A stretch of DNA of 64,000 nucleotides from VRUE01 sp963737575 (GTDB lineage: Bacteria > Actinomycetota > Thermoleophilia > Solirubrobacterales > 70-9): contig CAVTTJ010000003.1 of assembly GCA_963737575.1 (NCBI GenBank), positions 62,001 to 126,000 on the forward strand, in the 5' to 3' direction. The position numbers and the translations under genes are program-made. The notes beneath the pieces were generated by a model. That model made no database searches. It was not told where the DNA came from and saw only the letters and a list, made by a program, of their open reading frames with translations. Positions 17,670-25,455 of this stretch are shown one piece after another; the first letter of the stretch is position 1, and each line of letters opens with the position of its first letter.

Positions 17670-18100
17670 AACGCGCTGCTGGTGCCGGCGGCGCGCAGGG
17701 CGAGGAAGAAGATCACGCCGCAGCTGACCGCCATGATCCCCATCTCGCGCCGCACTATCGCCAGCGCGATCTCCTGCTGGGTCTCCGCCGACAGGCCTTC
17801 GAAGTCGAGGTCGCCGATCTCGCGCTGGGCGGCGCCGGCGCGGGCGCCCTCGGCGATGAACGAGATGAAGAGCGGCAGGATCCCGTAGAGGTAGTGGAGG
17901 TCTTCGGGGGCCTGGTGACCGGTGAACAGCAGCAGGCCGCCGAGCAGCGCCTGGATGAAGACGGACACCTGGGCGGCGCGCAGCATGTACCAGAACGGGA
18001 TCGAGGGCCGCTTCCTGATCCATGCCGCTCCGCCGAGCCCGAAGGCGATCAGATTTAGGACGATCAGGGTGACACCGACGACGAGATGGACAGGGGCCAT
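17666..18100 (-). CDS. Small integral membrane protein of unknown function
   Basis: A 144-residue protein with about four transmembrane helices: VHLVVGVTLIVLNLIAFGL, a helix around QVSVFIQALLGGLLLF, YLYGILPLFISFIAEGA and a C-terminal MGIMAVSCGVIFFLALRA. Short charged loops separate them; the loop before the last helix is acidic and helical. I do not recognise a family with confidence. It is divergent from the nuo operon with 155 bp between, so the two could share a control region. Confidence 0.7.
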   Translation of the reverse strand: MAPVHLVVGVTLIVLNLIAFGLGGAAWIRKRPSIPFWYMLRAAQVSVFIQALLGGLLLFTGHQAPEDLHYLYGILPLFISFIAEGARAGAAQREIGDLDFEGLSAETQQEIALAIVRREMGIMAVSCGVIFFLALRAAGTSSAF

Positions 18101-18255
18101 CTAAATCCGCCCGAAAGGGTCGGGATTCCGCTTGCTGATGCGGAATATCACTATGTAGCAATGTGTCACAAGGCGGGTGTATAACACCGGCAGTCCCAGG
18201 CTGGCGGCCGTCCCGGGGTGCCCTGGGCGCCGAGCGCCGTGCAGGGTCTCCAAGA
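18101..18255. promoter_or_regulatory. Intergenic control region between membrane-protein gene and nuoA
   Basis: This 155 bp gap must hold the promoter of the nuoA-N operon. A perfect inverted repeat ATTCCGC-8 bp-GCGGAAT lies at 18125-18146 and would suit a dimeric regulator. TATAAC at 18180-18185 is a plausible plus-strand -10 box, but I see no convincing -35 at the right spacing. On the minus strand TTGTGA (with TATTCC further on) could serve the divergent gene. Promoter positions are guesses; the inverted repeat is directly visible. Confidence 0.45.
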
Positions 18256-18633
18256 ATGCTGAGCAGCTATGCGCCGATACTCGTCTTCGCCCTCCTCGGA
18301 GCGGTCGTCGGAAGCGCATTCGTGATGCTCAACCACCTGATCGGCCCGAAGCGGCCGCAGAAGGAGACCGCCGCGAGCCGGCGCCAGGCCGAGCCGTACG
18401 AGTCGGGGATTCCGGTCGAAGCCGCCCACGGAATGCGGTTCGGCGTCAGCTTCTACCTCGTCGCGATGCTCTTCATCCTCTTCGACATCGAGGTCGTCTT
18501 CCTCTACCCGATCGGCGTCATCTTCAAGGGAGCCGACAGCCTCTTCGTCCTCGGCGAGCTGGTCACCTTCGTCGTTCTGCTGCTGGTCGCCTTCATATAC
18601 GTCTGGCGAAAGGGGGCGTTGAATTGGAGGTAG
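18256..18633 (+). CDS. nuoA: NADH-quinone oxidoreductase subunit A
   Basis: A 125-residue membrane subunit of complex I, first gene of a 14-gene operon. Three helices are visible, with the diagnostic loop EPYESGIPVEAAHGMRFGVS followed by FYLVAMLFILFDIEVVFLYP. It helps form the quinone chamber and the E-channel with NuoH, J and K. The ATG at 18256 is chosen because the hydrophobic first helix follows at once. The stop is 11 bp before the nuoB start and overlaps the nuoB ribosome binding site (GGAGG). Confidence 0.96.
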   Translation: MLSSYAPILVFALLGAVVGSAFVMLNHLIGPKRPQKETAASRRQAEPYESGIPVEAAHGMRFGVSFYLVAMLFILFDIEVVFLYPIGVIFKGADSLFVLGELVTFVVLLLVAFIYVWRKGALNWR

Positions 18634-18644
18634 AGCGGCAGACG

Positions 18645-19280
18645 ATGCGCGACCGCCAGATCCGGGCCCGGGACATGCTGCGCGGCGACCTCGAGGGCGA
18701 GGAGCTCGAGCGCTACGTCGAGGAACGGGTCGTGATGACCAACTTCGAGAAAATGCTCGGGTGGGCACGGGCCAACTCGGCCTTCCCGCTCACATTCGGT
18801 CTCGCCTGCTGCGCGATCGAGGCGCCGATCTCGCTGGTCACCGCCCGCTACGACCTCGCCCGGTTCGGGGCCGAGGCGCTGCGGGCCTCGCCGCGACAGG
18901 CGGACATGATCATCCTCTCGGGCCGGGTCTCGATCAAGATGGCGCCGGTCGTCCGCCGCCTCTACGACCAGATGCTGGAGCCGAAATGGGCGATCTCGAT
19001 GGGCGCCTGCTCCTCCAGCGGCGGGATGTTCTCGAACTACGCGGTCGTACAGGGCGCCGACAAGTTCATGCCGATCGACCTCCACATTCCCGGCTGCCCG
19101 CCACGGCCGGAGGCGGTCCTCTACGGGTTCACCAAGCTGCAGCGGAAGATCATGGGCAACCCCGACCAGGGCTGGCGGGCCCGCTACGCCGCCCACGGCA
19201 CCGAGGAGTGGGCGACGACGGACCCGGGACCCGAGTCGATCGAGGCCTACGAAGAGGCGAGGCGGCTGGCCCATGCCTGA
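18645..19280 (+). CDS. nuoB: NADH-quinone oxidoreductase subunit B
   Basis: A 211-residue peripheral-arm subunit carrying cluster N2, the last iron-sulfur centre before quinone. The tandem cysteines in FGLACCAIE, the Cys in MGACSSSGGMF and the Cys in HIPGCPPRPEA are the four 4Fe-4S ligands. ATG 18645 is preceded by GGAGG at 18626-18630, a rather long 14 base spacing, inside the nuoA stop region. The C-terminus extends about 40 residues past the last motif. The stop overlaps nuoC by 8 bp. Confidence 0.97.
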   Translation: MRDRQIRARDMLRGDLEGEELERYVEERVVMTNFEKMLGWARANSAFPLTFGLACCAIEAPISLVTARYDLARFGAEALRASPRQADMIILSGRVSIKMAPVVRRLYDQMLEPKWAISMGACSSSGGMFSNYAVVQGADKFMPIDLHIPGCPPRPEAVLYGFTKLQRKIMGNPDQGWRARYAAHGTEEWATTDPGPESIEAYEEARRLAHA

Positions 19281-19803
19281 CGCGCCCGGGCTGGAGCTGA
19301 TCCGGGGCGAGGTCGAGCAGAGCCACCCCGGCGCCGTGCTCGACACTGGGTACGACCACGGGCAGGCGACGCTGGTGATCGATGCGGCGAAGAACCTTGC
19401 CGTGCTCACCTGGCTGGGCGAGTCACCGGGCCAGGAATACGACTTCCTCTCCAGCCTCCACGTCGCCGACTACCTGCCGGCGACCCCCCGCTTCGGCGTC
19501 CACTACGAGCTGATCAACCGCGACCGAGTCGAGCGCCTGCGGGTCAAGGCGATGCTGAACGACCCGGCCGCCGCGAACGGGGGCGACTCGCTGCCGCAGA
19601 TCGACTCCTGCACCGGGCTCTTCCCGACCGCGAACTTCCAGGAGCGCGAGGCCTACGACTTCTTCGGGATCGTCTTCAGCGGCCATCCCGACCTGACCCG
19701 GATCCTGCTCCCCGACGACTACGTCGGCTGGCCCCAGCGCCGCGACTTCCCGATCGGCGGCGAGCCGGTGACCTTCACCTACAACGAGCGTAGGTATGGC
19801 TGA
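19273..19803 (+). CDS. nuoC: NADH-quinone oxidoreductase subunit C
   Basis: A 176-residue hydrophilic subunit (30 kDa homologue) supporting NuoB/D in the peripheral arm. The signature is near the C-terminus: NFQEREAYDFFGIVFSGHPD then LTRILLPDDYVGWPQRRDFP. The N-terminal half (VLTWLGESPGQEYDFLSSLH) is the expected alpha/beta domain. NuoC and NuoD are separate here, not fused. It overlaps nuoB and nuoD by 8 bp each, showing tight coupling. Confidence 0.96.
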   Translation: MPDAPGLELIRGEVEQSHPGAVLDTGYDHGQATLVIDAAKNLAVLTWLGESPGQEYDFLSSLHVADYLPATPRFGVHYELINRDRVERLRVKAMLNDPAAANGGDSLPQIDSCTGLFPTANFQEREAYDFFGIVFSGHPDLTRILLPDDYVGWPQRRDFPIGGEPVTFTYNERRYG

Positions 19804-21067
19804 GCAGGCCCCCACCCGCCACCCCCGGACGCGGGAGCGCGCGCGAGAGATTGCCGGTGATGGTGAGCGCGCGCGAGCGGGAGCGGAGGAGGTGGCGGTT
19901 GATCGAGAGGTGATGACCATAAATATCGGTCCCCACCATCCGGCGACGCATGGGGTGCTGAGACTTGTGGTCGATCTCGACGGCGAGGTCGTGCGCGAGG
20001 TGCGGCCGGTGATCGGCTACGTCCACACGGGGATCGAAAAGTCCTGCGAGGACCAGAGCTACTGGAAGGTCATCCCCTTCGTCGAGCGGATGGACTACGT
20101 CTCCTACTTCTTCCAGATGGAGGCGTTCTGCGGGGCGGTCGAGCGGCTGGTCGAGCTCGAGATCCCGCCGCGGGCCAAGTACCTGCGGACGATCTTCCTC
20201 GAGCTCAACCGGATCCACTCGCACCTGGTCTGGCTCGGGACGACGGCGCTCGACCTCGGCGCGATCTCGATGCTCTGGTACTGCTTCCGCGACCGCGACC
20301 GGATCCTCGACCTGTTCGAGATGGCGACCGGGCAGCGGATGCATACGCGCTACTTCCAGGTCGGCGGAGTGATCGAGGACATCCCGCTGGGATTCGAGGC
20401 GAAGCTGCGCGAGTTCATCGCCGACATGCCGATCCGCGTCGGCCAGTACGAGGCGCTGCTCGACCGCAACGAGGTCTTCCTCTCGCGCACCAAAGGGGTC
20501 GGGATCGTCTCCCGCGAGCGGCTCTTGGACCTGGGCGTCACCGGGCCGCTGCTGCGCGCCGCGGGCGAGCCCTGGGACCTGCGCAAGGCGTTCGACTACC
20601 TCGCCTATCCCGACATAGAGTTCAAGGTGCCGGTCGGGACGGTCGGCGACAACTACGACCGCTACCGCGTCCGGCTCGCCGAGATGGTCGAGTCGGTGCG
20701 GATCGTCGAGCAGGCCCTCGACGGCCTGCCCGAGGGGCCGTTCATCGCCGACGACCGAAAGTACGTGCTGCCGCCGCGCTCGGAGCTCTCGACGTCGATG
20801 GAGTCGCTGATCCACCACTTCAAGCTCGTCACCGAGGGCTACCGGGTCGGTCCCGGCGAGATCTACTACTCGATCGAGTCGCCCCGCGGGGAGCTCGGCT
20901 GCTACCTCCTCGCCGACGGCTCCGCCAAGCCCGCCAGGGTCCACATCCGCGACCCGAGCTTCGTCAACCTGCAGGCCTTCAGGGACATGTCCGTCGACGG
21001 CTACATCGCCGACATGATCTGCAGCCTCGGGATGCTCGACCCGATCCTCGGGGGCGTCGACCGGTGA
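19796..21067 (+). CDS. nuoD: NADH-quinone oxidoreductase subunit D
   Basis: A 423-residue subunit (49 kDa homologue) forming the quinone-binding site with NuoB. Conserved blocks include INIGPHHPATHGVLRLVVDL, PVIGYVHTGIEK, RIHSHLVWLG and the C-terminal GSAKPARVHIRDPSF with DPILGGVDR. Homology begins at Met 40 (ATG 19913), where GAGAGG lies close upstream. The preceding 39 codons (from ATG 19796, overlapping the nuoC stop) contain a hairpin element at 19816-19898 and read as Arg/Glu/Ala-rich filler. So the true N-terminus may be 19796 or 19913. Confidence 0.96.
   Translation: MAEQAPTRHPRTRERAREIAGDGERARAGAEEVAVDREVMTINIGPHHPATHGVLRLVVDLDGEVVREVRPVIGYVHTGIEKSCEDQSYWKVIPFVERMDYVSYFFQMEAFCGAVERLVELEIPPRAKYLRTIFLELNRIHSHLVWLGTTALDLGAISMLWYCFRDRDRILDLFEMATGQRMHTRYFQVGGVIEDIPLGFEAKLREFIADMPIRVGQYEALLDRNEVFLSRTKGVGIVSRERLLDLGVTGPLLRAAGEPWDLRKAFDYLAYPDIEFKVPVGTVGDNYDRYRVRLAEMVESVRIVEQALDGLPEGPFIADDRKYVLPPRSELSTSMESLIHHFKLVTEGYRVGPGEIYYSIESPRGELGCYLLADGSAKPARVHIRDPSFVNLQAFRDMSVDGYIADMICSLGMLDPILGGVDR
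19816..19898 (+). repeat. Core-plus-arms hairpin element in the nuoD 5' region
   Basis: Arms CCGCCACC (19816-19823) and GGTGGCGG (19891-19898) are perfect reverse complements. The enclosed 67 bases start CCCGGACGCGGGAGCG and end GAGCGGGAGCGGAGGA, the head and tail shared with elements in nuoI and the flavoenzyme gene and, for the tail, with nuoE/F. It covers codons 7-35 of nuoD if ATG 19796 is used, and ends 14 bp before ATG 19913. The tail holds a GGAGGAGG purine run. Confidence 0.7.
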
Positions 21068-21675
21068 GCGGGAACGGCATCGGCGGTACGCCGGTGGATC
21101 CGGCGCTGACCGAGGGTCGCGTCCCCGACCGCGCCCCGGAGGAGATCCCGGAGCTTCACGAAGTGGACTGCCCGCCGGAGATGCGGGAGCGGATCGAGGA
21201 GCTGATGAGCCGCTACCCCGACCGCAAATCGGCCTCGATTCCGGCCCTCTGGGAGGTCCAGCGCCGATACGGCTGGTGCACGCCGGACGGGATCCGCCAG
21301 GCGGCGGCGGTGATGCGGGTGACGCCCGCCTACCTGGAGTCGGTGGCCAGCTTCTACGACCTGCTCCACACGGAGGCGGTCGAGACCCACAAGGTCGCGG
21401 TCTGCACCAACATCAGCTGCTGGATGCGGGGGGGCGACGAGCTGCTCGACGCCTTCCGCGCAGCGGCCGAGGGCAAGGACGTCTTCGTCACCGGGTTCGA
21501 GTGCCTGGGCGCCTGCGACATCGCGCCGATGGCCTCGATCGACGAGCGCTACTTCGGACCGCTGAAGACTGGCGAGGCGGCGACCGCGGTCGATCAGATG
21601 CTCGGCGGCGACGAAGTGCTGCCCGAGAAGGCGCTGGAGAAGCGACCGCTCGCCGGTGATGATGAGCGCGAGTGA
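21064..21675 (+). CDS. nuoE: NADH-quinone oxidoreductase subunit E
   Basis: A 203-residue thioredoxin-fold subunit of the NADH-oxidising module, carrying 2Fe-2S cluster N1a. CTNISC (C-x4-C) and CLGACD (C-x3-C) are the four ligands. The N-terminal helical part (MRERIEELMSRYPDRKSASI) precedes the fold as usual. The GTG start overlaps the nuoD stop (GTGA). The last codons (GDDERE) lie within a hairpin element that spans the nuoE/nuoF junction. Confidence 0.96.
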   Translation: MSGNGIGGTPVDPALTEGRVPDRAPEEIPELHEVDCPPEMRERIEELMSRYPDRKSASIPALWEVQRRYGWCTPDGIRQAAAVMRVTPAYLESVASFYDLLHTEAVETHKVAVCTNISCWMRGGDELLDAFRAAAEGKDVFVTGFECLGACDIAPMASIDERYFGPLKTGEAATAVDQMLGGDEVLPEKALEKRPLAGDDERE

Positions 21676-21698
21676 GCGGGAGCAGAGGAGGCGAGCGG
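21646..21698 (+). repeat. Core-plus-arms hairpin element at the nuoE/nuoF junction, supplying the nuoF ribosome binding site
   Basis: Arms CCGCTCGCC (21646-21654) and GGCGAGCGG (21690-21698) are perfect complements; the 35-base loop ends GAGCGGGAGCAGAGGA. The loop matches the nuoD element from GGTGAT onward with a two-base gap and a few changes. GAGGAGG at 21686-21692, half in the loop and half in the right arm, is spaced 9 bases from ATG 21702. Folding of the hairpin would hide this site, so a control role on nuoF translation is possible. Confidence 0.75.
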
Positions 21699-21701
21699 AA
21701 T

Positions 21702-22988
21702 ATGCCTGAGACCCGCATCCTGCTCGAGCACGCCGAGGACCCGAAGCTGCGGACGATCGAGGGCTACAGGGGCTACGGCGGCTACGAGACCCTGAGCCGG
21801 GCCTACCGCGAGATGGAGGCCGACGAAGTGCTGAAGGAGCTCGAAGACTCGGGGCTGCGCGGCCGCGGCGGCGCCGGGTTCTCGATGGGGAAAAAGGCCT
21901 CGTTCCTGCCGCGCGGCGACATGGCCAAGTACCTCTGCTGCAACGCCGACGAGTCCGAGCCGGGGGCGTTCAAGGACCGCGAGCTGATTCAGCGCAACCC
22001 CCACCAGCTGATCGAGGGGATCGCGATCGCCGCCCTCGCAGCCGAGGCCTCCCACGCGTTCATCTTCATCCGCGGCGAGTACGACCTCCAGGCCGACATC
22101 CTCGACCTGGCGGTCGCCGAGGCCTATGGCGCCGGCTACCTCGGCAAGGACATCCTCGGCAGCCACCGCGACCTCGAGCTGGTCGTCCACCGCGGCGCCG
22201 GCGCCTACATCTGCGGCGAGGAGACCGCGCTGCTCGACGCGCTCGAAGGCAAGCGCGGCAACCCGCGGCTGAAGCCGCCGTTCCCGGCGGTCCAGGGCCT
22301 CTATGGAGGGCCGACGCTGATCAACAACGTCGAGACCCTCTCCAACGTGCCGCGGATCGTCGCCGAGGGTGCCGACTGGTTCAAGGGGTTCGGGACCGAA
22401 CAGTCGCCGGGGACGAAGGTGGTCTCGGTCTCCGGCTGCGTGGGGCGGCCCGGCAACTACGAGGTCGAGCTCGGGATCCCGACGCGGGAGCTGATCTACG
22501 ACCTCGCCGGAGGCCCGGCCGACGGCCACGAGGTGAAGGCCATCTACCCCGGCGGATCCTCCTCCCCGGTCCTGACCGCCGAGGAAGGTCTCGACCTGCC
22601 GTACTCCTTCGAGGCGATGGCCGACGCCGGCTCGATGCTCGGCTCGGGCTCGATCATCGTCGCCGACGACACCGTCTCGATACCCCACATGGCGCTGCGG
22701 ACCGCGCGCTTCTACCACCACGAGTCCTGCGGCAAGTGCACCCCCTGCCGCGAGGGGACCAACTGGACGGTGAAGATGCTCGAGCGGGTGGTACGCGGCG
22801 AGGCGACCCCAATGGACCTCGACATCGTCGCCTCGGTTCAGGAGAACATCATCGGCCACTGCCTCTGCGTCCTCGGCGACTCGATGGCGATGCCGGTCGG
22901 GGCGATGGTGCGCAAGTTCCGCCCGGAGTTCGAAGAGGTAATGGAGAGGGCGCTTGATGAGCCGCGCGAGGCGGTGGCGGTTGCCTGA
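21702..22988 (+). CDS. nuoF: NADH-quinone oxidoreductase subunit F
   Basis: A 428-residue subunit where NADH is oxidised. GRGGAGFSMGKK is the FMN/NADH-binding loop, GAGAYICGEETALLDALEGK the second flavin motif, and ESCGKCTPCREGT plus the Cys in GHCLCVLGD bind 4Fe-4S cluster N3. I choose ATG 21702 because GAGGAGG lies 9 bases upstream; a GTG at 21672 overlapping the nuoE stop would add ten residues of element-derived sequence. The 3' end overlaps the nuoG 5' region. Confidence 0.97.
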   Translation: MPETRILLEHAEDPKLRTIEGYRGYGGYETLSRAYREMEADEVLKELEDSGLRGRGGAGFSMGKKASFLPRGDMAKYLCCNADESEPGAFKDRELIQRNPHQLIEGIAIAALAAEASHAFIFIRGEYDLQADILDLAVAEAYGAGYLGKDILGSHRDLELVVHRGAGAYICGEETALLDALEGKRGNPRLKPPFPAVQGLYGGPTLINNVETLSNVPRIVAEGADWFKGFGTEQSPGTKVVSVSGCVGRPGNYEVELGIPTRELIYDLAGGPADGHEVKAIYPGGSSSPVLTAEEGLDLPYSFEAMADAGSMLGSGSIIVADDTVSIPHMALRTARFYHHESCGKCTPCREGTNWTVKMLERVVRGEATPMDLDIVASVQENIIGHCLCVLGDSMAMPVGAMVRKFRPEFEEVMERALDEPREAVAVA

Positions 22989-25455
22989 GATAACGCTCAT
23001 CATCGACGGGCGCGAGGTGACCGCGAACGAGGGCGAAATGCTCCACGACGCGGCGAAGCAGGGCGACGTCGAGATCCCCGTCTTCTGCTACGAGCCGAAG
23101 CTCGGCGAGCCGGTCGGGGCCTGCCGGATGTGCCTGGTCGAGATCGAGGGGATCCCGAAACTGCAGACCTCCTGCTCGACGCCGGTCCGCGATGGGATGG
23201 TCGTCCACACCCGCACCGATCAGGTCAAACACGCGCAGAGCGCGGTCGTCGAGTTCCTCCTCGTCAACCACCCGCTCGACTGCCCGGTCTGCGACAAAGG
23301 CGGCGAATGCCCGCTCCAGGACATCACGATGGGCTGGGGCCCCGGCAAAACCCGGTTCACCGACGACAAGCGCCACTTCCAGAAGCCGGTCGAGCTCTCG
23401 CCGCTGGTCGCGATCGACCGCGAGCGCTGCATCCTCTGTTACCGCTGCGTCCGCTTCAGCCAGGAGGTCGCCGAGGACGAGCAGCTGCAGCTGCTCGAGC
23501 GCGGAGACCGCAGCTTCGTCGGCACCTTCGACGACCGCCCCTACATCGCCCCCTTCCACGGCAACATCACCGACCTCTGCCCGGTCGGGGCGCTGACCAG
23601 CTACACCTACCGGTTCCGGGCCCGCCCCTGGGACATCGAGAACTCGGGGTCGGTCTGCACGCTATGCCCGAGCCAGTGCAACGTCAGTTTCACCGTCCGC
23701 GACGAGGAGGTGAAGCGGGTCGTCGCCCGCGACAACCCCGACGTCGACGACGGCTGGCTCTGCGACCGCGGCCGCTACGGGTTCGAGATGTTCGGCGCCG
23801 AGGAGCGCGTCACCGGCCCGCGCCTACGCGGCGGCGCCGACCTCGAGTGGGCCGAGGCGATCGAGAAGGCGGCGGCCGGGTTGAGGGCCGGCGGGGCCGC
23901 GACCGCCGCGATCGTCGGCGACGCCTCCAACGAGGAGGGCTACCTCGTCCAACGGATCATGCGCGAGGCGCTGGGCTCGCCGAACGTCGACTCGCGAGTC
24001 TCGCGCGGGGTCGGCCGCGACTCGATCCTCCGCCTCTCCGACCCGGGGATCTCGGCCCGGGTCCGCGACATCGACAACGCCGACGTCGTCCTCATCGTCG
24101 GCACCGACCCGCTGCACTCGTCGCCGATCCTCGACCTCCGGATCCGCAAGGCGATCCGCCGGAACGGCACCAGGCTCGCCATCGCCACCGACCGCCCGAC
24201 CGCCCTCGACGGCGGCGCCGAGGCGGTCGTCCGCTTCGACCCTTTCGCGTCCGACCGATTTCTCGAGGCTCTCGCCGCCGCGCTGGGCGACGACGCCGAG
24301 AACGGCGCCGCCCCCGTCGCCGAGGTCCTGCGGGACGCCGAGAAGGTAGTGATCGTCTGGGGCGGCCGTGTCGCCCGGGATGGCGAGGGGGCGGTCCGGG
24401 CGCTGCTCGACGTCGCCGGCCGGCTCGGCCTCGCCGAGAAGGAGGGATCGGGCCTCCTCGAAGTTCCCGAGCTGGCGAACGCGCGCGGCCTGCGCGAGGC
24501 CGGCTGCCTCCCGGACGCCGGTCCCGGCCTGAGCGAGCCGAGAGCTGCATTCACCACGCTAGACGGGGCAAATGCAGCTCTCGTCGGTCGGGGGACCGAG
24601 GAGATCCGCGCCGGCCTCGAGTCGCGCGAGATCAAGACCCTCCTCCTCTTCGGCGTCGACCCGCTGCGCGACTTCCCCGACACCGAGGCCTGGAAATCGG
24701 CGCTCGCCGCCGCCGACCACCTCGTCGTCTTCTCGACCTTCGAGACCGCGACGACGGCGATGGCCGATGTCGTCTTCCCGCTCGAGACCCACGCCGAGAA
24801 GGACGGGACCGTCACCCATCCGGAGGGCCGCCTGCAGCGGGTCCGGCCGAGCGCTTCGCGGCCGGGCGACATCCGGCCGAACTGGGGCGTCCTCGCCGAG
24901 CTCTCGCTGGCGCTCGACCACGACACCGGCGTCTCCTCCCAACCCACCGCGTTCGAGGCGCTGACGGACGCGGTCCCGTTCTACGCCGGGCTAACAGATG
25001 CTGAGATTGGCGGCCGCGGAGTCCGGTGGCAGGAGCGGGGAGCGGCAGATGCGGTCCCCAAGCCGAGTGGAGATGGTGGCACCGCCTCGGCGAGAGCACA
25101 GTCTTCCGGCGAGTCGGCGTCACCATCTCCTTCCAACTCCGAGAACGCCCTGGCGCTCGGGACGTACCGGGATCTCTGGGCGGGGCCGATCACCGAACTC
25201 AACCCGCCGTTGCGGTTCCTCGAGCCGAGGCAGCGGGTTGAGATGTCGCCCGCCGATGCCGAGCGCCTCGGGCTCAGAGGTGGCGACGAGGTCCGGGTCG
25301 GCGAGAACGGGACGAGCGTGCGGGCGAGGGTCGACGTCAGGGAACGGATCTCCGAGGGGGTCTGCTTCATGATCGAGGGGACCGCCGAGGGCAACGCCAA
25401 CGGGCTACTGAACGGCAGTCCGGTCGCGGTCACGATCCGGAAGGCCGACGCGTGA
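22954..25455 (+). CDS. nuoG: NADH-quinone oxidoreductase subunit G
   Basis: An 833-residue iron-sulfur subunit. The N-terminal ferredoxin domain has CRMCLVE and a Cys in QTSCSTPV, then the H-C-C-C block HPLDCPVCDKGGECPLQD. Two 4Fe-4S sites follow (CILCYRCVRF, DLCPVGAL). The molybdopterin-oxidoreductase-like domain starts with another CxxC site (CTLCPSQCNV with WLCDRGRYGF). The start is ambiguous: ATG 22954 or 22957, or TTG 22981 right at LPEITLIIDG. Residues about 675-730 (24985-25150) are a Ser/Ala/Gly-rich insert, and three hairpins lie in the 3' third (24539-24583, about 25009-25061, 25069-25130), all without breaking the frame. Confidence 0.96.
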   Translation: MMSRARRWRLPEITLIIDGREVTANEGEMLHDAAKQGDVEIPVFCYEPKLGEPVGACRMCLVEIEGIPKLQTSCSTPVRDGMVVHTRTDQVKHAQSAVVEFLLVNHPLDCPVCDKGGECPLQDITMGWGPGKTRFTDDKRHFQKPVELSPLVAIDRERCILCYRCVRFSQEVAEDEQLQLLERGDRSFVGTFDDRPYIAPFHGNITDLCPVGALTSYTYRFRARPWDIENSGSVCTLCPSQCNVSFTVRDEEVKRVVARDNPDVDDGWLCDRGRYGFEMFGAEERVTGPRLRGGADLEWAEAIEKAAAGLRAGGAATAAIVGDASNEEGYLVQRIMREALGSPNVDSRVSRGVGRDSILRLSDPGISARVRDIDNADVVLIVGTDPLHSSPILDLRIRKAIRRNGTRLAIATDRPTALDGGAEAVVRFDPFASDRFLEALAAALGDDAENGAAPVAEVLRDAEKVVIVWGGRVARDGEGAVRALLDVAGRLGLAEKEGSGLLEVPELANARGLREAGCLPDAGPGLSEPRAAFTTLDGANAALVGRGTEEIRAGLESREIKTLLLFGVDPLRDFPDTEAWKSALAAADHLVVFSTFETATTAMADVVFPLETHAEKDGTVTHPEGRLQRVRPSASRPGDIRPNWGVLAELSLALDHDTGVSSQPTAFEALTDAVPFYAGLTDAEIGGRGVRWQERGAADAVPKPSGDGGTASARAQSSGESASPSPSNSENALALGTYRDLWAGPITELNPPLRFLEPRQRVEMSPADAERLGLRGGDEVRVGENGTSVRARVDVRERISEGVCFMIEGTAEGNANGLLNGSPVAVTIRKADA
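24539..24583 (+). repeat. Perfect 13 bp inverted repeat inside nuoG
   Basis: CGAGAGCTGCATT (24539-24551) and AATGCAGCTCTCG (24571-24583) are exact reverse complements around a 19-base loop (CACCACGCTAGACGGGGCA). It is read through in frame and encodes about 15 residues in a weakly conserved part of NuoG. The loop plus inner arm resembles the inner part of the hairpin after nrdJ (3554-3608). Confidence 0.75.
25069..25130 (+). repeat. 10 bp inverted repeat in the nuoG low-complexity insert
   Basis: GGAGATGGTG (25069-25078) and CACCATCTCC (25121-25130) are exact complements around a 42-base loop containing GGCGAGAGCACAG, which is related to the purine-rich tails seen elsewhere. Just upstream, 25009-25061 holds a decayed-looking hairpin with GAGCGGGGAGCGGCAGA next to imperfect arms. 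Together they make up most of the Ser/Ala/Gly-rich insert of NuoG. Confidence 0.55.

Noticed and set aside
24539..24583. Intrinsic terminator inside nuoG
   Set aside because: No T-run follows, the hairpin is within an intact reading frame of an operon that must be transcribed through, and the loop is long.
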